This document shows positions 1-7,841 of a DNA stretch of 50,590 bases, piece after piece. The notes under the pieces are model-generated. The model did no database searches and was not told where the DNA came from. It worked only from the letters and a program-made list of their open reading frames with translations. Numbering within the stretch: the first letter of the stretch is position 1; each line of letters starts with the position of its first letter. The stretch lies in IMG/VR virus record IMGVR_UViG_3300044837_000106, positions 1-50,590 of that record, one strand, 5' to 3'. Position numbers and translations under genes: made by a program. The DNA is from a virus.

Positions 1-827
1 ACCACGACCCCCACGCGCCCGAGGGAGACCTCGACGAGAGCCACGAGGAGAACGAGCCGAGCTTCGGCGGGGAGTACTGCTCACATTGTGATGAGCTGAC
101 CGATCACTCCTCGGAGCAGCACGGCAAGGAGCACGATCTCCGCCATCTGGAAGAGCACCACGGCTACGGCCCCGATCACTTTCTCCACGATGCTCTCAAG
201 GGTATGAGCCCGGAGGAAGTCGCAGGTCACCACGCACATGAGCACACCACTGAGTTCCCCGTGGGGGAGTACCCAACTCACTCGCATCACAATCTGAAGG
301 AGGCTCGGGTGGCCCCATACCAGAAAGTGGCTCACGACTCGGGCGACGGGGCGACGATCTTCCACTGCCCCTTCTGCGGGTCGGGTCAGGTGATTGCACG
401 AAGTGATCGCACCACCGAGTGCGAGTACTGCCACACCTGCTTCACCGTCCAGGTCCAGCCGCAGTTCCCGGCCTTCCCCCAGACGGCCGACGGGATGCCT
501 ATGCAGGTACCCGGGATGCCCGGTCAGATCGGCGGTCCTCCGGCTGCTCCCGACGCCATGGGTGACCCCATGGGCGGCGTGGATCCGATGGGTGCCGGGG
601 GAGACCCCGGCGCGGAGGAGGGCGAGGACGAGGGCTTCCCCGGCAGCGACGAGGGACCCGAGGACGAGGAGGAGGGCGGCGGTGCTCCGCCCCCGTTCGC
701 CAAGGGCTCGGTGCTCCGTACGGCCACCGGCGCGGAACTGGGTATGGACGGCTACCTGAGGCACCTGGCGATCAAGTTCGCCGACGACAAGGACAGCGTG
801 ATCGAGCGCGTCCGGAAGGGGCAGTAA
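1..827 (+). CDS. Zinc-ribbon virion-region protein, 5' end cut by the window
   Basis: The reading frame is open from base 3 to the TAA at 825-827, so at least 275 residues are visible and the true start lies upstream. The visible N-terminal part is rich in His and Glu and holds a CxxC followed by spaced histidines (codons near 80-165), which looks like a zinc site. A clear four-cysteine zinc ribbon follows (CPFC, then CEYC near 366-440). After that comes a Met/Pro/Gly-rich and then Glu/Asp-rich linker and a short helical C-terminus. The same zinc-ribbon plus MPG-rich layout recurs at the C-terminus of the protease gene at 16483. No function is recognised. Its stop overlaps the next ATG (TAATG), so translation is probably coupled. 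Confidence 0.8.
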   Translation, partial: HDPHAPEGDLDESHEENEPSFGGEYCSHCDELTDHSSEQHGKEHDLRHLEEHHGYGPDHFLHDALKGMSPEEVAGHHAHEHTTEFPVGEYPTHSHHNLKEARVAPYQKVAHDSGDGATIFHCPFCGSGQVIARSDRTTECEYCHTCFTVQVQPQFPAFPQTADGMPMQVPGMPGQIGGPPAAPDAMGDPMGGVDPMGAGGDPGAEEGEDEGFPGSDEGPEDEEEGGGAPPPFAKGSVLRTATGAELGMDGYLRHLAIKFADDKDSVIERVRKGQ

Positions 828-1024
828 TGGCAGAACGGACGTTCTACGTCGTCGTGGACTACACAGGTCCCGACAACGTCCCCCACACGCGGGGAGAGTC
901 CGTGGTCTTCGCCGAGGGGGACAAGCTCCCCAACGAGCTGAAGCAGCGCGGGGTGCTCTCCATGACGCCTGTCCGCCGGGAGCCCGGCTCCCAGGCGCGT
1001 ACCCGGAAGGACAGCGCGGAGTGA
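827..1024 (+). CDS. Small hypothetical protein, 65 aa
   Basis: The ATG at 827 overlaps the upstream stop codon and the gene ends at a TGA that overlaps the next gene's GTG. It encodes a compact 65-residue protein with a beta-rich start (AERTFYVVVDYTGP) and a basic C-terminus rich in Arg and Lys. Its position just before the portal and the overlaps on both sides suggest a coupled head operon. No family is recognised. Confidence 0.7.
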   Translation: MAERTFYVVVDYTGPDNVPHTRGESVVFAEGDKLPNELKQRGVLSMTPVRREPGSQARTRKDSAE

Positions 1025-1326
1025 TTCCGGGGGAGCTTCTCACGCACATCGAGAACGCTCCCCGGGCAGAGCTTCCCGGCATCCTCGCGAACGAGCACGA
1101 GTGCCAGGGGTCGAAATTCCACAGCCCCCGGCCGATGATCGTCCACCCTCTCCCGATGCCGCACTCGCCCGGGGAGATGATCTACCTCTGCGGCACCTGC
1201 CGGGACAACGTCCTCCTGCTCTTGGATCTCCAGAAGGAGGAGGAGATGCCCTGGCCGGTCAAGAGGTGCTTCGGCAACCTCGTCCGGGCCCTCGCCGATT
1301 CGATCAAGGAGACACAACATGCCTGA
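1021..1326 (+). CDS. Small Cys-containing hypothetical protein, 101 aa
   Basis: A GTG start at 1021 overlaps the preceding stop, and the end overlaps the portal start by eight bases. The protein holds a HEC and a CGTC motif (residues about 28 and 59), which could form a small metal site. A Leu-rich helix follows (DNVLLLLDLQ) and then a helical tail. This is one of several small cysteine-pair proteins in the window. Function is unknown; the tight packing against the portal argues for a head role. Confidence 0.65.
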   Translation: MIPGELLTHIENAPRAELPGILANEHECQGSKFHSPRPMIVHPLPMPHSPGEMIYLCGTCRDNVLLLLDLQKEEEMPWPVKRCFGNLVRALADSIKETQHA

Positions 1327-3436
1327 GCCGACCCCCAAGGACGCCTACCAGGAGGCCGCTTTCCGGCACCTGGGCAAGAGCATGGTGCGTGGGGGTGCTG
1401 CTCAGACCGACGGGACTCCTGAGTCCGCAGAGATGCGCAAGAACCGCCGGGTGGCCATGAACAAGAAGGGCGCTGCCGGAGGCCCTTCGTCGACAGCCTT
1501 CGCCACCGGGCGTCCGCGCGACCCGCTGTTCTACTGGAAGCAGAACAACCTCCCGTACGAGGTCGACGACGAGTCGCAGCTCCGGCAGCTCCGGATGTAC
1601 TGCCGCCTGCTGTACCAGACGCACCCGATCATCGCGTCCTGCATCGACATCTACACGAAGTACCCGCTCCTGGGCATGGAGCTGCGGTGTAAGGACGAGC
1701 AGGTCACACGCTTCTACGAGGACCTCTTCTTCACCAAGGAGGGGCTGAACTACAAGAAGTTCCTGCTGGACGTCGGCCGTGAGTACTGGACCGTCGGCGA
1801 GGCGTGGCCGTTCGCGACCTTCAACGAGTCCCTGGGCATCTGGGACAACGAAGAGCTGCTGAACCCCGACGACGTGATGGTCCAGCGCTCCGCCTTCCTG
1901 CGCGACCCCCGCTTCCTGATCCGCCTGCCTGAGACCCTCCGCGAGGTCATGACGCGGCGCTCTCCCGCGTGGGAGTACGAGAAGCTCATGAAGGTCTACC
2001 CGGAGCTGGCCCGCTACTCCGGCTCCGACGACCTGATGCCGGTCTCCAACATCCTGCTCCAGCAGATGAAGTTCGAGGCCGACACCTTCGCCAAGCGCGG
2101 GATCCCGCTGCTCATGCGCGCCATGCGCGCCGTGATGCAGGAGGAGATGCTCAACGCGGCTCAGGACGCCATCGCGGACCGTCTGTACACCCCGCTGGTC
2201 CTCGTCAAGCTCGGCGCCACCGCCAAGGACCTCGGTACGGACATCCCGTGGATTCCCACCCAGGACGACCTGGAGGAGTTCATGGAGTCCCTGGACGCGG
2301 CGCTGGCGGCCGACTTCCGGGCGCTCGTGCACAACTTCGCGGTCTCCATGGAGCCCGTCTTCGGCCGAGAGAACATGCCGGACATGACGGCGGACTTCGA
2401 GCGCCTGGAGGACCGCATCCTCCAGTCCTTCGGGCTCTCCCGCACCATGCTCAACGGCGCCTCTTCCGGCGAGACGTACGCGGCCGACGCTCTCAACCGC
2501 GACCTCGTCTCCCAGCTCCTGACCACCTACCAGGACATGATCAAGGAGCACTTCCGCCAGCGTGCGCTGGTCGTGGCCGAGGCCCAGGAGCACTACGACT
2601 ACGACGAGCGCAACGGCAAGCGCTACGTGAAGATGGAAGAGGTCCTGGAGATCGACGAGGAGACCGGTGAGGAGCGCATCGTCGAACAGCCGAAGCTCCT
2701 GGTCCCCGAGCTGGTCATGCAGACCATGTCCCTCAAGGACGAGGCGGCCGAGCGGGAGTTCTTCGAGGCCCTGCGCGCCGCCGGTGTCCCGATCTCCATG
2801 AAGACCCGCCTCATGGCCTCCGGTATCGACTTCGAGGATGAGATCGAGCGGACCCAGGACGAGTCCGTGGCCCTCGCCGTGGCCGAGCAGGAGACCCGCA
2901 AGAAGACCTACCAGGCGCTCAAGGACAAGGGCCTGCCGATCCCGGCCGACCTGCGTGCCGACTTCCAGCCGGTCGCCCAGCAGATGCTTCCCCCGGCGCT
3001 CCCGGACGCGACCCAGGGCATCCAGACCCCGCAGCTCGGTCTGGCCGGTGGCCCCATGACGCCGACGCTCGCTCCGACCCAGATGGACCTGATGAGCAAC
3101 CAGCCCGCCGGAGGGGTCGGAATGCCCGGCATGCCCGCCACCCCTGTGGACGGTACCGAGCAGGGCGGCGAGGCGGCTCCCGAGGGCGGAGCGGTCCCCG
3201 ACGAGTCCAACGAGCAGCGTGCGGGCATGCCGAAGCCCGCCGTGCTCTTCCGCAACACCGAGCGCACCCGCAAGCTCGCGAGGGAGCACCACAAGCCCCG
3301 CGAGCTTCCCGAGGGCGTGGAGCTGAAGGACTGGGACCCGGTCGGCAAGTTCGCCACCCCGAAGGTCGTCGGCATCCGGCGCCACGTCGAGGTGGACCCC
3401 GAGACGTTCTTCGAGGAGGAGCCCGCGAATGCCTAA
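1319..3436 (+). CDS. Portal protein
   Basis: The 705-residue product has the size and pattern of a large phage portal, the dodecameric ring at the capsid vertex through which DNA enters and leaves. A charged N-terminal extension (about residues 1-65) leads into the core with HPIIASCIDIYTKYPL, a typical portal helix. Later comes the conserved region FGLSRTMLNGASSGETYAAD followed by DMIKEHFRQ, characteristic of portal wing and stem segments in actinophages. The last 150 residues are Pro/Gly/Met-rich and then basic. The ATG at 1319 overlaps the preceding gene, and the fibre gene ATG at 3429 overlaps its stop. Assignment rests on family resemblance and on the head genes downstream. Confidence 0.87.
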   Translation: MPEPTPKDAYQEAAFRHLGKSMVRGGAAQTDGTPESAEMRKNRRVAMNKKGAAGGPSSTAFATGRPRDPLFYWKQNNLPYEVDDESQLRQLRMYCRLLYQTHPIIASCIDIYTKYPLLGMELRCKDEQVTRFYEDLFFTKEGLNYKKFLLDVGREYWTVGEAWPFATFNESLGIWDNEELLNPDDVMVQRSAFLRDPRFLIRLPETLREVMTRRSPAWEYEKLMKVYPELARYSGSDDLMPVSNILLQQMKFEADTFAKRGIPLLMRAMRAVMQEEMLNAAQDAIADRLYTPLVLVKLGATAKDLGTDIPWIPTQDDLEEFMESLDAALAADFRALVHNFAVSMEPVFGRENMPDMTADFERLEDRILQSFGLSRTMLNGASSGETYAADALNRDLVSQLLTTYQDMIKEHFRQRALVVAEAQEHYDYDERNGKRYVKMEEVLEIDEETGEERIVEQPKLLVPELVMQTMSLKDEAAEREFFEALRAAGVPISMKTRLMASGIDFEDEIERTQDESVALAVAEQETRKKTYQALKDKGLPIPADLRADFQPVAQQMLPPALPDATQGIQTPQLGLAGGPMTPTLAPTQMDLMSNQPAGGVGMPGMPATPVDGTEQGGEAAPEGGAVPDESNEQRAGMPKPAVLFRNTERTRKLAREHHKPRELPEGVELKDWDPVGKFATPKVVGIRRHVEVDPETFFEEEPANA

Positions 3437-4538
3437 GCACCTGACTGTCGACGACGAGGGCGACTTCATCACCTCGGACGTCGTCGGCACCGCGAACGGT
3501 GTGGCCCAGCTCGGATCCGACGGCAAGGTCCCCAATTCCCAGCTCCCCACGGTGCTGACGGGGTCCGTCGATTCGGTCAACGGCCAGATCGGCAACGTCA
3601 TGCTGACGGCCGACTCCGTGGGAGCCCTCGACACGGCCACCAGAGGCGCTGTGAACGGCGTGGCGTCCCTGGATGCCACCGCGCACATCCTGGCCTCTCA
3701 GCTCCCCACCACGGCCCTCCAGAGCGGTTCCCTGGGCGTCGCCAACGGCATCGCCACCCTGGACTCTGGAGGGAAGCTCACGACGGCCCAGGTGCCCACG
3801 GCTCCGGTCACCTCAGTGGCGGGCCGCACGGGTGCGGTCGTGGTGACATCCACCGATGTGGGCGCGATCCCCACGACCCAGAAGGCCGCAGCGAACGGTG
3901 TGGCCACCCTGGACTCCGGGACCAAGATCCCCTCGGCCCAGATCCCTTCTCTCGCGGGGTCCTACCTTGTGGTCCCCGGGGCCACCCCGACCAAGGCGGG
4001 CCAGGAGTACACGGCCGTGGCCGGTGGCTCGAACGGCGGCCAGTGGTCGGATCCGCTGATCTACAAGGCCTCGTCGTCGGGAGGCATGCCCACGGGTGTC
4101 CCCGACGGCTCCCTGTGCACCCGTACGGACCTCAACGCGATCTACCAGTACCTGAGCGGCTCGTGGGTCTCGATGCCCTACATCGAGGCGTGGCGGACCA
4201 TCACACTCGCCTCTGGCGTACGCGGCTACCAGTCGAATGCCTCGGCGTGGCTCCCCCGCGTCCGCCGGATCGGATCGCAGGTCCACATGCAGGGCCGCGT
4301 GGAGCTGGTCTCCGGAGGCATCTGGGCGACCAACTACGTGCTTTTCGACATCCCCAGCGACTGCCTGACCACGCGGTCGATCGACCTCACCGGCACCTCC
4401 ACCACCGCGAGCGGCCAGATCGGCACCTGCCGGTACCAGCTCGATTCCGGCACCCAGCAGCTCATTCTGTTCGCCGGATCAGGACCGAACCCGTCCACGC
4501 CGTGGCTCGGCTTCAACTTCTCCTACTGGATGGACTAG
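3429..4538 (+). CDS. Fibre-like structural protein with ANGVA-LD repeats
   Basis: The 369-residue product is built from four imperfect repeats of the form (V/A)ANGVA-x-LDSGGK-x-P-x-x-QLP across residues about 20-180. They are separated by VTSVNG-x-x-GxVV elements common in phage fibres. A C-terminal domain (about 195-369) opens with WRTITLASG and contains PRVRRIGSQVHMQG, a pattern seen in receptor-binding fibre tips. The first 35 residues closely match those of the next gene, so both proteins probably dock at the same virion site. The location beside the portal, far from the baseplate, leaves open a head or neck fibre. The ATG overlaps the portal stop. Confidence 0.75.
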   Translation: MPKHLTVDDEGDFITSDVVGTANGVAQLGSDGKVPNSQLPTVLTGSVDSVNGQIGNVMLTADSVGALDTATRGAVNGVASLDATAHILASQLPTTALQSGSLGVANGIATLDSGGKLTTAQVPTAPVTSVAGRTGAVVVTSTDVGAIPTTQKAAANGVATLDSGTKIPSAQIPSLAGSYLVVPGATPTKAGQEYTAVAGGSNGGQWSDPLIYKASSSGGMPTGVPDGSLCTRTDLNAIYQYLSGSWVSMPYIEAWRTITLASGVRGYQSNASAWLPRVRRIGSQVHMQGRVELVSGGIWATNYVLFDIPSDCLTTRSIDLTGTSTTASGQIGTCRYQLDSGTQQLILFAGSGPNPSTPWLGFNFSYWMD

Positions 4539-4548
4539 GAGTCCCCCG

Positions 4549-7500
4549 ATGCCCAAGCACCTCACTACCGACGACGCCGGGGAGTTCGTCCAGACCGACC
4601 AGGTGGGCGTGGCCAACGGCGTACCCCCTCTGGACTCCGGCGGGAAGATCCCGTCGGCGTTCATGCCTGTTTCCTCCGGTGGCGTCACCTCGGTCAACTC
4701 CCAGACCGGCGCCGTGGTGATCACGCCGGGATCCATCGGTGCGATTCCGGATTCCTCCAAGGGCGCTGTGAACGGCGTGGCACCCCTGGACGGATCGAGC
4801 CGCCTGCCCGTGGGCAACCTGCCCACGGCGGCAGTGCAGACCGTCAACGGCTACGGCGGCCCCTCGGTGACCCTGGCGGCCAGCGACCTCGGCGCGATCA
4901 GTCAGGCCACGGCGGACGGCCGGTACATGCGCCAGGACTCGCTGGTCTACAACGCCAAGGAGCACGGTGCCGTCATCAACGGCACCACGGACGACGCCGG
5001 AGCGATCAACTCGATCCTGAGCACCTCCCCGGCTGGCTCCGTGATCGTGCTGCCCCCGGGTGACGTGGCGATCCTCTCCCCGATCATCGTGCCGCCGGGC
5101 AAGACCCTCCTGGGTCTGCACTCGAACCTGATGAAGGTCACCGGCCTGACCGATCCGGCCGTACGGATCAAGCCCCTGGCGGGCTTCACGGGCGCGGCAG
5201 CCGTCATGTTCGTGGATCAGACCACGGGCGGCTATGCCGCGATCTCCGGCGAGCAGCGCCTGATCGACGTCATGATCCACGGGGCCAGCGCTCCGGCGAG
5301 TGTCGACGGCATCCAGTCGAAGGGCAACGTCCAGAACGTGGTCCTGTCCGGGGTGACCGTCCGGGACATGACCGGCAACGGCATCTTCACCGGGGTCAAC
5401 TCCGGGGCGTACCCGTACTCGTGGCGCATGCACCACGTGATGCTGGACAACAACCACGGTCACGGCATGTCCGTCGCGTTCATGACGGACCTGACCATGG
5501 TCGACTGCCAGGCCATCGGCAACGGGGCCAACGGCTTCGTGCTCAGCAACATCGCCAACAGCCAGCTCTCGACCTGCCGGGCCGAGTGGAACGGCAACCA
5601 CGGCTACTACATCACTGGCGCCTGGGGTACTGGTACGGGCTCCGGCGGCATGCAGATGAGCGGCTGCGGGACCGACCGCAACGGCTTCCACGGCGTCTTC
5701 GTGGACGCCACCGGCAACGGTCCGATCGTGATCTCCAACCTGATGACCCGGCGCGACGGTCGCAACGGCGGTACGGGCGGTGGCGGCTACGCGGGCCTGT
5801 GCGCCAGTGCGGCCACGGTGCCGCTCACCATCGGTGACTGGGTCAACTACCCGGGCGTGGACGACAACTCCACGGGGACGAACTCCCCGCAGTACGGCGC
5901 CTCCTTCACCGGCAACACCTTCGTGCAGCTCGACAACGCCTACCTGCACGCGGCCACGACCGCGCTCAACAATGGCGGCAGCAACACCACGCTCCAGCTC
6001 GGTGTGAACATCACGTACGCCACCGGCACCACGGCGTCGCCCACCAGGGCCGTCCAGCAGTTCTACGTGGCCACGGCGACCAAGGGCGTGGCCAGCGGTG
6101 TGGCCTCTCTGGACGGTACGACCAAGGTTCCGGCCGCTCAGCTCCCGATCGACACCACCGCAGCAAACATCGCGGCCCTGGGCACCCAGGCGGCCGGAGC
6201 CGTCGGCAAGGTGGCCGACTCGGGACACGTCCACACGATGCCCCGCCTGGACCAGGTGGCGGCGCCCACGGCTGCCGTGGCGCTGAACGGTCAGAAGATC
6301 ACGGGTCAGGCCAACGGAACCGTCTCCACCGACAGCGCGGCCTTCGGCCAGATCCCGGTGGCCGGAACGGGTGCGGGGACCTACGCGGCGGGTAACGACA
6401 GCCGGATCACTGGAGCCATCCAGAGCGGTGCTACGGCGGGAGGAGACCTCTCCGGCACCCTGCCGAGTCCCACCGTGGCGAAGATCAACGGTGTCGCGGT
6501 CACCGGTACGCCGACGACCGGCCAGGTCCCTGTGGCGACTTCGGGCACTGCTGCCACCTGGCAGACCCCGGGAACCGGTGGGCCGCCCTCGGGAGCCGCG
6601 AGCGGGGACCTCTCCGGTTCCTACCCGGGTCCCACGGTCGCCAAGGTCAACGGGACCAGCGTTCCGGCAACTCCGACCTCCGGCCAGGTCCTGACAGCCA
6701 CCTCGGGAACTACGGCGATCTGGCAGACCCCTTCTGCCGCGCCCACGGGCTCAGCAGGCGGAGACCTCAGCAGCACTTACCCGAACCCGACCGTGGCGAA
6801 GATCAACGGAACGAGTGTCCCCGCGACCCCGACTTCGGGTCAGGTCCTGACGGCGACCTCCGGCACGGCGGCCACGTGGCAGACACCGTCCTCCGCGCCC
6901 ACCGGTTCGGCCGGAGGTGACCTGAGCAGCACGTACCCCAACCCCACCGTGGCCAAGATCAATGGGACGAGTGTTCCGGCGACCCCCACGTCCGGTCAGG
7001 TACTTACCGCCACGTCGGGTACCGCCGCGACATGGCAGACCCCGTCCACGGCGCCTACGGGTTCGGCGGGCGGCGACCTGAGCAGCACCTATCCGAACCC
7101 CACGGTGGCCAAGGTCAACGGGATCACCGTCACCGGTACCCCGGCCACGGGCAATGTCCTCTCCGCCACCAGCACCACTGCGGCGTCCTGGGCTGCTCTG
7201 ACGACGTCCCAGGTCCCCAGCCTGTCGTCCCTGTACGTGCCGGTCACGACCAACGCGGACAACCAGTTCTCCCCCGGCGACCATGGACTGATCGCCTGGA
7301 CCAATCCGGCGCCTCTCGCCAACGACACGGGCCAGCCCGCCTCTGGAGGTGTCCGGCTCGTCAAGCTCACCCTGAAGCGCGCGGCCACCATCTCCAACAT
7401 CTGGCTGACGATCACCGTCGCCGGGGCAACCCTCACTGCCGCGCAGAACTTCGTCGGGCTCTACACCTCAGCCGGGACCAGGGTTGCCCTCTCGGCCGAC

Positions 7501-7779
7501 CAGGCCAGCAACTGGACCAGCATCGGCACCAAGTCGATAGCCCTTACCGCCTCGTACTCCGCTGCGGCCGGGGACTACTTCGTGGCGATCCTGAGCAACG
7601 GCACGACCATCCCCACGTTCTCTGCCAGCAGCTCGGGCACCAACCCCAGCAACGTCAACCTGACCGGTGCCACGCTGCGGTTCGCCAATGGCCCCTCCGC
7701 CCAGACGACGCTGCCCTCCTCGATCACCATGTCCAGCAATGTCGCGGCGGCGGCGGCCTACTGGGTGGCCGTCTCCTGA
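4549..7779 (+). CDS. Tail spike/fibre with pectate-lyase-like beta-helix and 52-residue repeats
   Basis: The 1076-residue product starts with the same MPKHLT-x-DD docking region as its neighbour. At about residue 135, NAKEHGAVINGTTDDAGAIN begins a right-handed beta-helix of the pectate-lyase/tail-spike kind, running to about residue 510 with many N-G and S-G turns. This fold usually binds or cuts surface polysaccharide. After another ASGVASLDGTTKVP repeat, five copies of a 52-54 residue unit (GGDLSSTYPNPTVAKING) occupy residues about 630-880. A beta-rich C-terminal domain ends the protein. A ribosome site (AGGAG) precedes the ATG. No catalytic residues can be assigned by eye, so depolymerase activity is only possible. 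Confidence 0.82.
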   Translation: MPKHLTTDDAGEFVQTDQVGVANGVPPLDSGGKIPSAFMPVSSGGVTSVNSQTGAVVITPGSIGAIPDSSKGAVNGVAPLDGSSRLPVGNLPTAAVQTVNGYGGPSVTLAASDLGAISQATADGRYMRQDSLVYNAKEHGAVINGTTDDAGAINSILSTSPAGSVIVLPPGDVAILSPIIVPPGKTLLGLHSNLMKVTGLTDPAVRIKPLAGFTGAAAVMFVDQTTGGYAAISGEQRLIDVMIHGASAPASVDGIQSKGNVQNVVLSGVTVRDMTGNGIFTGVNSGAYPYSWRMHHVMLDNNHGHGMSVAFMTDLTMVDCQAIGNGANGFVLSNIANSQLSTCRAEWNGNHGYYITGAWGTGTGSGGMQMSGCGTDRNGFHGVFVDATGNGPIVISNLMTRRDGRNGGTGGGGYAGLCASAATVPLTIGDWVNYPGVDDNSTGTNSPQYGASFTGNTFVQLDNAYLHAATTALNNGGSNTTLQLGVNITYATGTTASPTRAVQQFYVATATKGVASGVASLDGTTKVPAAQLPIDTTAANIAALGTQAAGAVGKVADSGHVHTMPRLDQVAAPTAAVALNGQKITGQANGTVSTDSAAFGQIPVAGTGAGTYAAGNDSRITGAIQSGATAGGDLSGTLPSPTVAKINGVAVTGTPTTGQVPVATSGTAATWQTPGTGGPPSGAASGDLSGSYPGPTVAKVNGTSVPATPTSGQVLTATSGTTAIWQTPSAAPTGSAGGDLSSTYPNPTVAKINGTSVPATPTSGQVLTATSGTAATWQTPSSAPTGSAGGDLSSTYPNPTVAKINGTSVPATPTSGQVLTATSGTAATWQTPSTAPTGSAGGDLSSTYPNPTVAKVNGITVTGTPATGNVLSATSTTAASWAALTTSQVPSLSSLYVPVTTNADNQFSPGDHGLIAWTNPAPLANDTGQPASGGVRLVKLTLKRAATISNIWLTITVAGATLTAAQNFVGLYTSAGTRVALSADQASNWTSIGTKSIALTASYSAAAGDYFVAILSNGTTIPTFSASSSGTNPSNVNLTGATLRFANGPSAQTTLPSSITMSSNVAAAAAYWVAVS
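6436..7200 (+). repeat. Five tandem 156-162 bp coding repeats in the spike gene
   Basis: Units start at 6436, 6598, 6754, 6910 and 7066. Units 3 and 4 encode almost identical protein, yet their DNA differs at many third codon positions, so the repeat is conserved as protein rather than as DNA. Confidence 0.9.
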
Positions 7780-7792
7780 TCCCGGGCACTGC

Positions 7793-7826
7793 TGTCCCTC
7801 CTCGGTCCAGCGCCCGGAAAGGGTGA
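7793..7826 (+). promoter_or_regulatory. Late-promoter-like element P1
   Basis: TGTCC at 7793-7797, 21 bp, then AAGGGTGA at 7819-7826. It lies in the 62 bp gap before the effector gene at 7842. Confidence 0.65.
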
Positions 7827-7841
7827 GACCGAGGAGGACAC

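Noticed and set aside
6436-7200. Regular repeats considered as a CRISPR array
   Set aside because: The units are 156-162 bp, in frame and coding for fibre repeats, without constant short repeats and unique spacers.
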